Source: Gossypium raimondii (Eukaryota > Streptophyta > Magnoliopsida > Malvales > Malvaceae). Taken from it: DNA of 64,000 nt. Made by a program: the position numbers and the translations under genes. The notes under the pieces were generated by a model. It had not been told where the DNA came from. It ran no database searches and saw only the letters and a program-made list of their open reading frames with translations. The DNA lies in contig NC_068577.1 in assembly GCF_025698545.1 (NCBI RefSeq), positions 4,621,501 to 4,685,500 on the forward strand. Direction: 5' to 3'. Positions 11,416 to 23,161 of the stretch are shown piece after piece; positions within the stretch are counted from its first letter, which is position 1, and every line of letters starts with the position of its first letter.

Positions 11416-12900
11416 GTACTCAAATCTGACGTTCCGTTCCATTTGATTATTTATTCAGTTTTCGCATTATTATTTTATTTTCAATCCATCAACAAATATA
11501 TATCATTATACACTATATAATTCATGAAATTAACCCTTAATCGTTAAATTTCAGTCATATGAACTTACTATTTCATTATCTTTCCACACTCGTTTTCTAT
11601 GCACATCACACAAGATATAAACATATCATTCAACCATAGTAGCAAGCTAGTGTATTTAAACATAACTCTTTTTGGAACTAACCACATGATAAACCATTTC
11701 ACTAGAGATTACATAATTTAAACCTTACCACCCTTTTTATGATCACAAGCATATTTTCAATTAGGCACTTATCATTTCAATGCATAACTTATAAATTTAA
11801 CGTGACATAATCTAGCCACTACTTGGCCAAAGCCTAAGCATGTACACCAAATATGTTAGCAAAATACACATATAGCATAAGCATTATAAGCATGGATGAG
11901 CACAACATTTATTCATGTATCACGCTTACCAACATGTGTTAATTCATAAACCATTCATGACATTATTTCATACCAAATCATATACCGAATATACCATACA
12001 CACATACTATGAAACTTTATTTTCACACATGAGCTTAAACCATGACCAATAATGCACAAATATAAGCATCATTTCTATTTCATCGTTTATCAATTATAAT
12101 CAAGCATATGACCAATTATACACAAATCATTCATATATTTCCCAATTTTCCTCCTCCTCCTCCCCATTCCACATCCTTAATGTATATAACACACTTAAAC
12201 AACATTAACTATAATTTAACTATTCACTCACATGTATATTCAAAGTTGTTTATCCGAGTCAGAGTCACTAAATTATTTTTATCTGGAGGTACAGAGCTCC
12301 AAATTAAGATCTGTTAATTTTCCCTGAAACTAGACTCACATATTTTCTTACAATAAAATTTTTAGAATTTTTGGTTCAACCAATTAGTACAGTTTATTCT
12401 TTAAAGTTCCCCTGTTTCGCTATCTAACAACTCCGACCACTCTTCACTAAAAATGAATTATCTAATTGTACAAAATTCAGATGATGTTTCCGTTTATTTC
12501 ATTTGAAAATAGATTCATTAAGAATTCTAAGCATATAAATTATAACTCATAATTATTTTTCTTCAATTTTTGATAATTTTCCAAACTCAAAATAGGGGAA
12601 CCCAAAATCATTCTGACATTATCTCGCAAAATTTATTATATCTCATGATTTACAATTCCATTGCTTACATCGTTTCTTCTATGAGAAACTAGACTCAATA
12701 AGCTTTAATTTCATATTTTATTAACCCTCTAATTCAATTCCCACAATTTTTGGTATTTTTCAAAGTTATACTACTACTCCTGTCCAAAACTGCTTTAGTG
12801 CAAAATGTTGATTTCCATTTTGCCCCAAATTTCACAGTTTATACAATTCGATCCTTTCTCAATTAACCCCTCAATTAATCTAATTTTCTCAATTAATACT

Positions 12901-14433
12901 TGATTAAATGCTAAAGTTACATATTTTATGTAACTAAATTGGTTAATTTATGATAATGCACCACTAATTTTGCCATCTTTATTGAATTTTGTGTAGGAAT
13001 GTAATTTGAGGCTAAATAGAAGAAAAAGGAAACAATTGGGCTGGATTGAAGAAAGAAGCGAAAAAGGAGGGCCAAAGCAGAATTTTTCCAAGATTAATTA
13101 GCTGAAATTTTTTACTTAGTGGGAGATTATTTTGGGATTTTTTTTATTATGGGATATTTTTTCCTTAATTTCCTATGACTAGTTGGCTCCTAATTTAGTA
13201 AATCCACTAGTATAAATAGAGCTTGTATTGTTCATTTATTGATCAATAAAAAAATATTAAGCTTTTATCTGTCAATTCTCTCATTTCTCACGTAGCCTTT
13301 GTTGTTTCTTTAGTTTGTTTTCCTTCAATTTATTAGTTCCAGTAGCCTACAATCCATTTCACCTTTATTTTCAACTTTTCACAAATTTATTTATTGTCTT
13401 TAGTTTCTTTAACTTTCAATTCCTAAAACTTCCAGCTTGTTACTACTTACCATTTACAACTCATTTTTCAAATTCCCTTTTTCAACCACCCCACTTTAAT
13501 ATTTTTTTTTTCACCCCCATACTCAATCACATCACCCATCTTTTCACCCTTTCGACCTTATTTAATTTATCAAATACCAACATGCCCCAAACCTTAGCCA
13601 ACTAAACACATTTTCAGCTTTAGGCCGAAATTAGCCTCGTCAAAACCCGTGAGTTACGAACCCGAGCCATTTAACTCCTAAAATTCCAGTATTTATTACT
13701 TCTCCGGATTAAGAGTATGATTTTATCAACTCATAAAGTTAGATCAATACCAAGTCAAAAAGACATCGTTTGATTTAGTGTGGTTAGACGTACAGTTGGA
13801 ATTCCGAAAGGAACGTTTCTAATCGGTTTTCTGTGAACACATTGGCGTGCCAAGTGGAGATTGCTATTTGGGTCCGTCAAGGGAAGTAGTAACCGAATTT
13901 AAATTTCCCACGCGGTTGAGGGCATTGGTTCGAGCTAGGCTCTTCTAGAACACAAAGCTACCGGAGTTCTAAATCACGAACGTTTTGTGGTTGTTCGATC
14001 GGTAAGAATTAGTTATTGGACGTTCCATAACTAATTTACACAAGGAAGAGTTGGTGTTCGAGGCGTCCTTGGTAGCTATAACTAGCTTATTGGAAAAGAT
14101 GAGTTCATCCAATTTCGAGGATCGGTTCAAAGACGAGGAAAATTCGTGCCTAAAGCTGAGCTCATTCTAATTAATTTTTCTTAATATTTATTTTACGGTT
14201 TTTATTATTATGTTTTCAACTTTTACTTTTGACGTTATTTTTCTGTTTATTTCAGGTTTTCAAATTTTTATCCCCCCAAACGTCTTGGGCACGAGAGCTG
14301 CCCCGACATAAATCTGGTCAAACGAGCAACAATTTACAGTAAACCAGTCTCTAAGGGGTCGACCCTACTCCCTATACTGCATAATTTTACAAACTAAGGC
14401 GTAGGTTTATATTGGTGGATTCAACACCCATTA
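12901..14433 (+). repeat. Athila 5' LTR
   Basis: It starts TGATTAAATGCTAAAG and ends CAACACCCATTA (the terminal CA has become TA). It carries a TATA box TATAAATA at 13211-13218 inside ACTAGTATAAATAGAGC, the likely transcription start region (U3/R border shortly downstream). It matches the 3' LTR almost throughout. Confidence 0.95.
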
Positions 14434-14437
14434 GTTT

Positions 14438-14455
14438 TGGCGCCGTTACCGGGGA
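14438..14455 (+). promoter_or_regulatory. Primer binding site, tRNA-Asp type
   Basis: TGGCGCCGTTACCGGGGA lies 4 bases after the 5' LTR. It matches the complement of the 3' end of plant tRNA-Asp, as used by Athila elements, with one difference (A where G is usual). Confidence 0.9.
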
Positions 14456-14489
14456 CTGGCAACACTTACAAATTGTTTAGATTATCTTC

Positions 14490-15989
14490 ATGCCTAGATC
14501 TTCATCCGGAGATCTCGAATACGACCCAGAAATTGAAAAATCAGCACGAGCGCGACGTAAAGAGACGGAAGTTCTTAAATGTGTAGAAGTAATTGAACGT
14601 GGAAAACAAGTCGAAGTGGTTGAACCTGAGACCAAACCACTTTGTGAAACAAAAGAGGCGGAAGACAACCTCGGTGAACCAGAAAGGATGGCGAACCGAA
14701 CCATTCGTCAGCTAGCCGCTGCTCTCAATGATCAAACACCGTTATGCATCAACTATCCAACCAGAGAAACCCCGTTCGAGTTGAAGTCAGGCATGATCCA
14801 CCTTTTGCCCACTTTTTGAGGCTTGAAGAATGAAAATCCACATACCCACTTGAGAGAATTCCACATGGTCTGCTCAAGCATGAAACCACAAGGAGTAACC
14901 GAAGATGAAATCAAACTTTGGGCTTTTCCTTTTTCTTTAGTTGATACAGCAAGAGAATGGTTATTTTACTTACCCCCCGGTTCTATTACAACGTGGGATG
15001 ACTTATCTCGTGTTTTTCTTGACAGATTTTTCCCAACATCGCGAGCAGCTGAACTTAGGAGAGACATGGTGGGAATTCGCCAAATGGAGAGTGAATCGCT
15101 CTACGACTATTGGGAGCGGTACAAAAAACTGTGTGCAAGTTATCCTCAACACGGTTTGACTGAACAATCACTTCTTCAATATTTCTACAAGGGTTTGCTC
15201 CTTATGGAGATGAAGATGATTGACGCTGTTAGTGGAGGGGCGCTTGTCAATATGACTCCTCAAAGGGCAAGAGAACTGATATCCACCATGGCGGCAAATT
15301 CTCAACAGTATCGACCGAATTCAGAACCCACAAGATGGGTTAATGGGGTAAACGTTTTATCCTTAGAAGATAAATTGGATAAGCTTACTAATATTGTTCA
15401 ATTTATGCTTACAGAAAAGAAGAATCGGACCCAACTGTGTGGAATATGTACTACGTCTGAACATCCGACGGATTTGTGCCCAATCCTTAACGAAAATTCA
15501 ACGGCACATGTCGATGCTGTCGGAGGTTTTCTGGGACCTCCACAAAGACGCTATGATTCTTTCTCCAACACTTACAATCCCGGGTAGAAGGATCATCCCA
15601 ACTTGAATTACGGAGCTAACCCCCAATATAATCCATCGTACCAACCAAGACCTCCGCAACCGCCACCCAAGCCGAGCACATCTCTAGAAGCTGTTATGGA
15701 AAGACTTGCCGTCGATGTTGCGAAGTACCAACAGAGGACAGACGCATCAATACAGGAGTTAACTAATCAAGTTAGTAAACTCTCGATGGCGGTTAATCGT
15801 TTGGAATCTCAAGGTAAATTTCCTTCCCAGACGGAGCCGAATCCTCGGCAGAATGCAAGTGCAATAACTCTTCGTAGCAGAAAAATTCTGAAACCAGTTC
15901 CCGACAAAAGTCATGGGCAAGACAATAAACGGGAAAAGTAAATCTCTGATCTTAAAGCCAAACCAGAATCAAAAATTTAGAAACCAATT
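14490..15989 (+). pseudogene. Athila gag, interrupted
   Basis: One frame runs from an ATG at 14490 through the capsid region. It has an N-terminal charged stretch, then the Athila-type retrotransposon gag domain containing WLFYLPPGSITTWDDL (about 14960-15000), FLDRFFPTSRAAELRR and YDYWERYKKLC. A Pro/Gln-rich stretch and a basic tail follow. Stops break the frame at 14817 (TGA), 15585 (TAG), 15939 (TAA) and near 15978 (TAG) without changing frame. The reading continues directly into the protease region. Gag would form the virus-like particle in the cytoplasm. This copy cannot do so without readthrough. Confidence 0.9.
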
Positions 15990-16860
15990 GTGATGCCACC
16001 TCCTTTTCCAGGGAGACTCGCAAAGGATAAGAAAGAGAAGGAGGAAAAAGAAATCCTCGAAACATTCAGGAAAGTGGAGGTAAATATCCCTTTGCTCGAT
16101 GCTATCAAGCAAATCCCTCGTTATGCGAAATTTCTCAAGGAATTGTGCACTAGAAAAAGGAGGTTAATAGGTAACGAAAGAGTAAATGTAGGAGAAATTG
16201 TCTCCGCAGTACTGCAAAAGAAAGTTCCGCCCAAATACAATAACCAAGGTATGTTTGCTATTTCCTGTGAGATAGGTAATGTAGACATTAAGATAGCCAT
16301 GTGTGATTTAGGGGCTTCCATTAATGTTATGCCTTATCCTATTTATAAGTTGATTAACGCGGGTCTTTTGAAAAGACAGGAGTAATAATCCAGTTGGCGG
16401 ACAGTTCAGTCATCTATCCCGAAGGGTTGCTTGAAGATGTCCTTGTTAAAGTTAACGAATTAGTTTTCCCTGCAGATTTCTATATTATTAATACAGAGGA
16501 TGATAACTCAACTAATTCGTCTGACATTTTGCTTGGAAGACCGTTCCTAAATACCGCAAGCGCAAAAATTAATGTTCAGAGTGGAACATTGACAATGGAG
16601 TTTGATGGCGAAATTGTGAAATTCAATGTTTACGAAGCCATGAGTCATCCTAACTCATTATCAAATATTTCCAGTATCGATAGTATAGATTGTTTAACTC
16701 AAAATTATTCTGAATATCATGACTTTGATGAGTTGGAAACTGTCCTTTACAGAAGCATTGACATGGATGTATTGAGTCGTCTCGAGGAGTTAGCAGTTAT
16801 AGAAGATCCGTTGCGAGAAATTGTCAAACACTTGGAGACGCAACCATCGTTGACGAATTG
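15990..16860 (+). pseudogene. Athila pol, aspartic protease region
   Basis: From 15990 the frame gives MPPPFPGRLAKDKKEKEEKE, the usual start of the Athila protease region. This leads to the active-site signature CDLGASINVMPYPIYKL at about 16299-16349, where the Asp and Gly-Ala-Ser correspond to the retroviral DTG/DSG site. A frame change at about 16375 in an A-rich run leads to two stops at 16383-16388, and reading resumes in another frame at 16394. That frame (LADSSVIYPEGLLEDVLVKV) runs to a TGA at 16859. This is the only frameshift in the pol part; all later damage is stop codons. Confidence 0.88.
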
Positions 16861-16861
16861 A

Positions 16862-18080
16862 GGTAACCAATTTGAACTATTACCTTCCCAAATTAAAATG
16901 TTGCCTTCAATTTTGCAGCCACCAACCTTGGAGCTTAAAGCGTTACTGGACCACCTCAAGTATGTCTTTTTGGGAGAGAAAGACACATTACCGGTAATAG
17001 TGTCAAACAGACTAACCAAAGACGAGGAGGAAAGTCTAGTTCGAGTTCTGAAGGATTATAAGGGAGCTATTGGTTGGACAATAACTGACATAAAAGGGTT
17101 AAGTCCATCCACTTGTATGCACAGAATTTTTATCGAATATAACACGAAACCAAAGAGAGATGCTCAGAGGCGCCTTAATCCACCCATGACGGAGGTAGTA
17201 AAGAAGGAAATCCAGAAAATGTTGGATGCTGAAATGATATGCCCGATCTCTGACAGTGATTAGGTTAGCCCGGTTCATGTCGTGCCCAAGAAAACTGGCG
17301 AGACAGTGGTGCAAAATTCATCAGGAGAGCTAGTTCCTACCCGAGTCTAGAATGGATGGAGGGTTTGCATTGATTACAGGAAGTTGAACGCAGCTACCCG
17401 AAAAGACCATTTTCCACTTCCTTTCATCGATCAAATGCTCGAGCGATTAGCTGGTAAGACTCATTATTGTTGTCTCGATGGATATTCAGGATTTTTCTAA
17501 ATTCGGGTGGCACCTGAGGATCAAGACAAAACAACTTTCACATACCCCTTTAGAACGTTTGCGTATAGACGAATGACGTTTGGACTCTGTAATGCTCCGG
17601 TCACTTTTCAGAGATGCATGGTTAGCATATTCTCTGATTATGTCGAGAAAATCATTGAAGTCTTCATGGATGACTTCACGGTGTACGGTAACTCTTTTAA
17701 CGAATGTCTCGATAATCTTGCTAAGATATTACAAAGATGCCTAGAATTTAATGTTGTTTTAAATTATGAAAAATGCCACTTCATGGTTGACAAATGATTA
17801 ATTTTAGGTCATATAGTTTCCTCAGAAGGTATTGAGGTCGATAAAGTAAAAACGGATATTATTAACTCATTACCTTACCCCACATCTGTGAGGGAAATTC
17901 GTTCGTTTCTTGGGCATGCAGGATTTTACAGACGATTCATAAAAGACTTCTCGAAGATCGCGCAACCGCTTTGCATTCTGTTACAGAAGGATAAAGAATT
18001 TAAATTTGACCAGACCCATAAAGATGCACTTGACGTATTGAAGCAGAAATTGGTCTCTGCCCCTATAGTGCAACAACCAA
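16862..18080 (+). pseudogene. Athila pol, reverse transcriptase
   Basis: A single frame carries all RT blocks: the entry RRLNPPMTEVVKKEIQKML (about 17168-17226), WRVCIDYRKLN (about 17360), FPLPFIDQMLERLAG, DGYSGFF, FAYRRMTFGLCNAPVTFQRCM (about 17561-17620) and the catalytic FMDDFTVYG at 17663-17689, with the two Asp residues intact. The thumb region with SFLGHAGFYRRFIKDFSKIA follows (about 17903). Stops lie at 17261, 17348, 17498 and 17795. It would copy element RNA into DNA in the particle but is disabled here. Confidence 0.92.
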
Positions 18081-18720
18081 ATTGGAACTTCCCGTTCGAA
18101 ATCATGTGTGATGCAAGTGATCGAAGTGTGGGAGCTGTTCTTGGCCAAAGAATAGAGAAATAGCCTTATGTTATCTACTACGCTTCGAAAACCTTGGATG
18201 CTGCCCAAAGCAATTACACAACCACTGAGAAAGAATTATTAGCTGTTGTGTTTGCTTTAGATAAATTTAGATCTTACCTATTGGGAACTAAAGTGATTAT
18301 TTCTTCTAATCATGCAGCTTTGAAATATTTGATAGGGAAGAATGAGGCAAAATCTCGACTGATTAGGTGGATTCTACTTCTACAAGAATTTGATTTTGAA
18401 ATCCGGGATAAGAAGGGATGAGAAAACTTAGTAGCTGACCATCTGAGTCGATTACCGATTCCAGCAGATGACACACCATTAAAAGACAACTTCCCAGATG
18501 AAAACCTGTTTTCAGCAAATACGATTCATGCTTGGTACGCAGATATAGTAAACTATCTCGTCACAGGTACTATACCTTTAGAATTACCAAGGTCTAAAAA
18601 AGATAAGATTAAAAAGGACGCTCGATATTACATTTGGGATGATCCTTACCTATGGAAGTATTGCTCCGATTAGGTAATCCGGCGGTGTGTAGCAGAAATA
18701 GAGGTACAGTCTATCCTAAC
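18081..18720 (+). pseudogene. Athila pol, RNase H and linker
   Basis: This continues the RT frame. CDASDRSVGAVLGQ (about 18107) carries the first catalytic Asp, then [20 protein letters not shown] (about 18176) with the catalytic Glu, then [11 protein letters not shown], where the family usually has an Asp before His and this copy shows Asn. Stops lie at 18161, 18419 and 18671. The stretch after 18440 (DHLSRL and following) is the tether leading to integrase. Activity is not expected. Confidence 0.88.
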
Positions 18721-19821
18721 TTTTTGTCATTCTTATGCATGTGGAGGACACTTTGGACCTAAACGCACCGCACATAAAATTCTCAAGTGTGGACTATTTT
18801 GACCAAACATATTTCGTGATGCCTTCTTATTCTGTAAAACCTGTGAAAGATGCCAAAAAGTCGGTAACCTTAGTCGTCGAAATGAGATGCCCCTTACTCC
18901 TATTCATATTTGCGAAATTTTTGATGTGTGGGGCATCGATTTTATGGGTCCTTTTATTTATTCTTTCGGTAATTTCTATATACTCTTAGCTGTTGATTAC
19001 GTTTCTAAGTGGATAGAAGCAAAGGCTACTCGCAATGATAATGCTAAAACTGTGGTTGACTTTCTTAAAAGTTCTATCTTTTCCAAGTATGGCACCTCAC
19101 GAGCACTAACCAGCGACAGAGGAACTCATTTCTGCAATAAACTAGTAAGTGCACTTATGGAAAAATATGGAGTGACTCAACGAATTGCCACTGCCTACCA
19201 TCCACAAACAAACGGACAAGCTGAAGTGTCAAATCGAAAAATCAAGTCCATATTGGAGAAGACTGTTAAACCTAACAGAAAGGATTGGAGCTTGAGACTA
19301 AATGACGCACTTTGGGCTTATAGGACAGCTTACAATGGACCAATAGGCATTTAACCTTATCGACTTGTTTTTGGTAAACCGTGCCATCTCCCGGTCGAAT
19401 TAGGGCACAAAGCATTTTGGGCAGTTAAGCAGTGTAATATGGAGATGGAGACCGCATGAAAAGCTCGAAAGTTGGACATTCAAGAACTCGAGGAAATTAG
19501 AAACGATGTATACGAAAATGCTCAAGTTTATAAAGAAAAGACGAAGGCGTTCCATGATAAGATGATCACTAGGAAGTAGTTTTCAATAGGACAAAAAGTT
19601 CTCCTATACGACTCCACCTTAAAAATTTTCACTGGTAAGTTTCGATCCAAATGGATAAGTCCATTTACTATCACTAATTTATTCTCAAATGGTGCAGTGG
19701 AAATTCAAAGCGAAGGAACCCGGAAGTGCTTTAAGGTGAATGGTCAACGATTGAAACCCTTCTACGAGAATTTTCAAACGCACACGATTGAGGAGATTGT
19801 TCTCGAGGAGCCCAGAATTTG
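18721..19821 (+). pseudogene. Athila pol, integrase
   Basis: The same frame has the zinc-binding HHCC region (FCHSYACGGHFG ... [11 protein letters not shown], about 18724-18863). The DDE core follows: GIDFMGPF (first Asp, about 18932), [11 protein letters not shown] (second Asp, about 19110) and [17 protein letters not shown] (catalytic Glu, about 19197). The C-terminal domain contains VLLYDSTLKIF and KFRSKWISPF (about 19601-19665). Stops lie at 18800, 19352, 19457 and 19577, and the frame ends at 19819-19821. It would insert the cDNA into chromosomes. It is defective in this copy. Confidence 0.92.
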
Positions 19822-20763
19822 AATAACAGGTCGTCGAGCTAACGACGTTAAACAAAGCGCTGTTGGGAGGCAACCCAAAATTTTTTTTCCTTTATGCAAA
19901 TAAATTTTTTTGGTAAAATGGAAAATGAAAATGCATGTCAAGGATTAGTTCTGTCTAGGGAAAGACTTGGTACTTAAGTATGTCCATTGTGACTCACCTC
20001 TCTTTCCTGGGAACTTACCTGATGCATTTATCACGACTATTTTACCAAATCTCGTAATCTTGGTTTTTAATAATTTATTTCTTAAGTTTAAAACTTAGCC
20101 AATAAATTTGAAAAAAAAAAGAAAAAAAAACATTTTAATTTTAATTTTCCTATTATTATTAATTATTATTTTATCTAATTTTTGTTTTTATTCTATTTTT
20201 ACAGGGAAACATTCCAAGACAAAATTTAAATTCCACATGTCAACCTACAAATTCTTTTTATTTTTCAGCCAATGCCCACTCTACATATCCATCATTTTAA
20301 AAAATCCTTTTACCCTAAGCTAGCCCATTAACCCAAACCTAACCCATCATACCTACCCAAAATCCAAAAGAAAAAAAAAGACCTTACACCCATCAAATCA
20401 AACTTTTTCACCTAGAACAAACCCACTACCCCATATTAACTCTCCACTTTTACCCCCACCTAATTGTCTACTCCTCTCAAATAAATAAAAACTTCACCAC
20501 CAATCAAATCCTACACCTTTCACCCATCACATCCTAGCCTTCTCTTTACCCTAAAAAAATAATAAAACTACACACAATCCCATTTCCCCCCATTTGACCG
20601 GCCAAAGAAAAAAAAATCTTTTTAGAAAAAAAATCTTTTTCAAACTCTACCTTCTTTCTTTTATTCCCCCTTTCTTTCTTCTTCACCTTCAACACTGCTA
20701 TTTTTTTCTTTCCTTTACCATCTTCAAAACAGACCTCACAGTAAGCCATTGCACCACCCCACC
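19822..20763 (+). other. Athila spacer between pol and env-like ORF
   Basis: This is noncoding. Just after pol are two small palindromes. GTCGT-cgagcta-ACGAC lies at 19830-19846. TTGGG-aggcaa-CCCAA lies at 19863-19878 within AAAGCGCTGTTGGGAGGC, a motif I know to recur after pol in Athila-type elements of many plants. The rest is A/T- and C-rich and pyrimidine-rich near 20590-20710. It could hold a splice acceptor for the env-like message, as in some related elements. Confidence 0.6.
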
Positions 20764-22311
20764 ATGGTACGTACCCGCGACCGCGCAGCGCAAGAACCAC
20801 CCTCAGTGGTAAACCAACGTCAAAACCGTTTTCCCGCTCCAACCTTTGTCACCATCGACCCCGACGAGTCTCCTCCATCTTCACCGCCGCAACCGCGCCG
20901 CCCTAGAAGAACCACAGCCTAACTCTGATCGCCGTAGTCTACCCGCCTCATGAGCCGCCTGTTTCGACCGATCACCCTTCGAACAGCCCTATCGAACCAC
21001 CTCACTCATCCGACAGCCAAGACCGCTCATCTCCCCGACCAAACATCCATGCACGTCAATCATCACAACGGAGACCATCGAGAAGAACGCTGCGATCCTC
21101 AAACGATGGTGCTGAACCACATTCAACGCAAAGACAAACTCGAGGCCACCAACAAGCCACCTTTTACCGGTTCATCAACTCCAACGGCAGACGATGCCAA
21201 AAATTACGAAAATGAAACGGAAAATCAGGACACTGAGTATCATCCACGTGAGCGAGGTCAATTTCGACAAGGAAGAGGATTCATGCCCATGGAGAACAGA
21301 TTTCACGGGAATCAAACATTTACGAATCCGGCACATCAAGCGCAATTTGAACAAATTCAACATCGCCCTCTTCCAGTATGTAAGCACGTCGACTCATTCT
21401 CATTATATTCTTTAGATATTGAAGAATCTGTTAATCAATATTTTGATGCTATTGGGTGGACTGATTTTGCTGTTATTGATGAACTTGCATATTATGAGTT
21501 GGTTTTTCAATTTTATTCTACATTTTACTTCAACCGTTCTGCCAACACCAAAGATACGCCTCATGCTGTCAATTTTCGCTTGCTAGGTGTACATTATAAT
21601 CTGTCTATTTCTGAGTTTAATGTTGCTTTGGGATTTGTTAATGAGGACTATTTAGCAACTGATGACTATTATGACTCTTTTCTCGACATATCACCTAACT
21701 TTGATGCTAATGAAGCCTTGGCATTGTTAACTGAAATGAGACAGATTTCGTACGATCTGAAACGTTGCAAAGACATAGGAATTCATAGTCCTGCACTTCG
21801 ATATATACACCGATTCCTTGCTTTCAATTTTTCGGGACGTAATGATGCGTCTGTTTCTTTAACTAGGACTGAATTATTTTTTCTATGGTGCATGCATTCG
21901 AGAAAAAAGGTAAATTTAGGATATTGGTTTGCTATATAGTTTCAGCATGTTTTGCGATCGAATCGGCCACTTATTTTGGGTACTTACATCACACGTTTAG
22001 CCTCTAATTTGAATCCATCAGCTGTCAATTTTAGTTCTTTGAATTTGGCATACAAAATAGATTCTTTAGATACATACTGTTTAGATTCTATGGGGTTACT
22101 TGCCGGTACCCCTTCTTCTTTTTATTTTGTTCCTCTAGGTACAAGAACAGATCGGTCGCATAGAGTGTTCAGACGAAGACACCAGCACGGACCAGAGCCT
22201 CTAAATTTTGTCGAATCTCGGTTAACCTGAATCGAAGAAGGACTCGACTCTTTACGTACCTTAGTGACAGACATTCTCACACATCTACGAGACTATCCTC
22301 CACGACGTTAA
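20764..22311 (+). pseudogene. Athila env-like ORF (plant transposon protein), broken
   Basis: An ATG at 20764 opens MVRTRDRAAQEPPSVV, the usual start of this ORF. A Pro/Ser/Arg-rich region follows in which the sense frame appears to shift around 20910-21190; the +1 frame carries the continuing Pro/Ser/Gln-rich sequence. From about 21240 the original frame carries the conserved part: RPLPVCKHVDSFSLYSL, VNQYFDAIGWTDFA, LGVHYNLSISEFNVALGF and HRFLAFNFSGRNDASVSLTR. A TAG at 21937 and a TGA at 22228 interrupt it, and it ends at 22309-22311. The protein is named env-like from its position only; I see no convincing signal peptide or membrane segment in this copy. Function is unknown. Confidence 0.82.
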
Positions 22312-23161
22312 AATACATGAGAAGTTTATTTTTCTTCTTTTGTCTACTTACTTTTACCTTATATCCTTTAATATTACATTGGGACAATGTAAAATAAGTA
22401 GAGGGAGGGAAACATAAATTGATTCTAATTTGCTTATCTGTCATCGCTATTTTTGCATGTTTTTGGTAAAAGATAAATTTTTCTTTTAATTGGGATGGTA
22501 CACTTATGGTTTGACCGATTTAGCTATTTAATTCTTTACACATGAAACTTTTCAATAACCTAGACTTAGTGGGTAAGAAATTTTTGGGAATTATGAGTTT
22601 GCTTGATTGCCTACCTTTTATCATATGTTTTATCTGTCAAAAAAATAAATAAATAAATAAATAAAGACTCCTCTGATACGAATGTTAAGAGAGAAAAATT
22701 TGGGTTGTGCATCGGGCTGAGTAACCGGAACGTGGTGCTTGGGTTGTCATCACATCTCGCGTAAAAAGGTTCGTGTGGCTGCCCAATTTCTTTGCACTCA
22801 CTCTGCTAACAAGTTATCATGAGTAGGGCGAAATAACCTACTTAGAGACGTCCGAGTTGAGTAACCAGGACATGGTGCTTGGGTTGTCATCATGTCTCGT
22901 GTCAAAAAAATTAGATAATGTCCTAAGTACAAAAATAAATAAATAAATAAAATAATTAGAGGTAGGCCTATCAAGCTCTAATAAATTCCAAAATATATTT
23001 AATTACTTCTTAGGCTAGGCTATTTGAGATGTTAATGTGTTAGGATTAAATTGTTGAATTGTGCAAACCATGGGGGTCAAGTCCTATTTTGGAGAAAATT
23101 TTTCCTTTTGCAGATACATACAAAATGCTCGAGGACTAGCATAAGCTAAGTAGGGGGGATT
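22312..23161 (+). other. Athila 3' noncoding region with direct repeat and polypurine tract
   Basis: There are two diverged direct repeats of about 55 bases, at 22715-22769 and 22855-22909. They share GAGTAACC, GTGGTGCTT/ATGGTGCTT and GGGTTGTCATCA. AAAT/TAAA microsatellites lie at 22640-22665 and 22924-22952. The polypurine tract AGGGGGGATT at 23152-23161 directly precedes the 3' LTR and would prime plus-strand DNA. Confidence 0.8.

Noticed and set aside
11264..11446. Plus-strand ORF of 60 codons
   Set aside because: It is produced by the tandem repeat and encodes only repeated Thr/Ser/Leu words.
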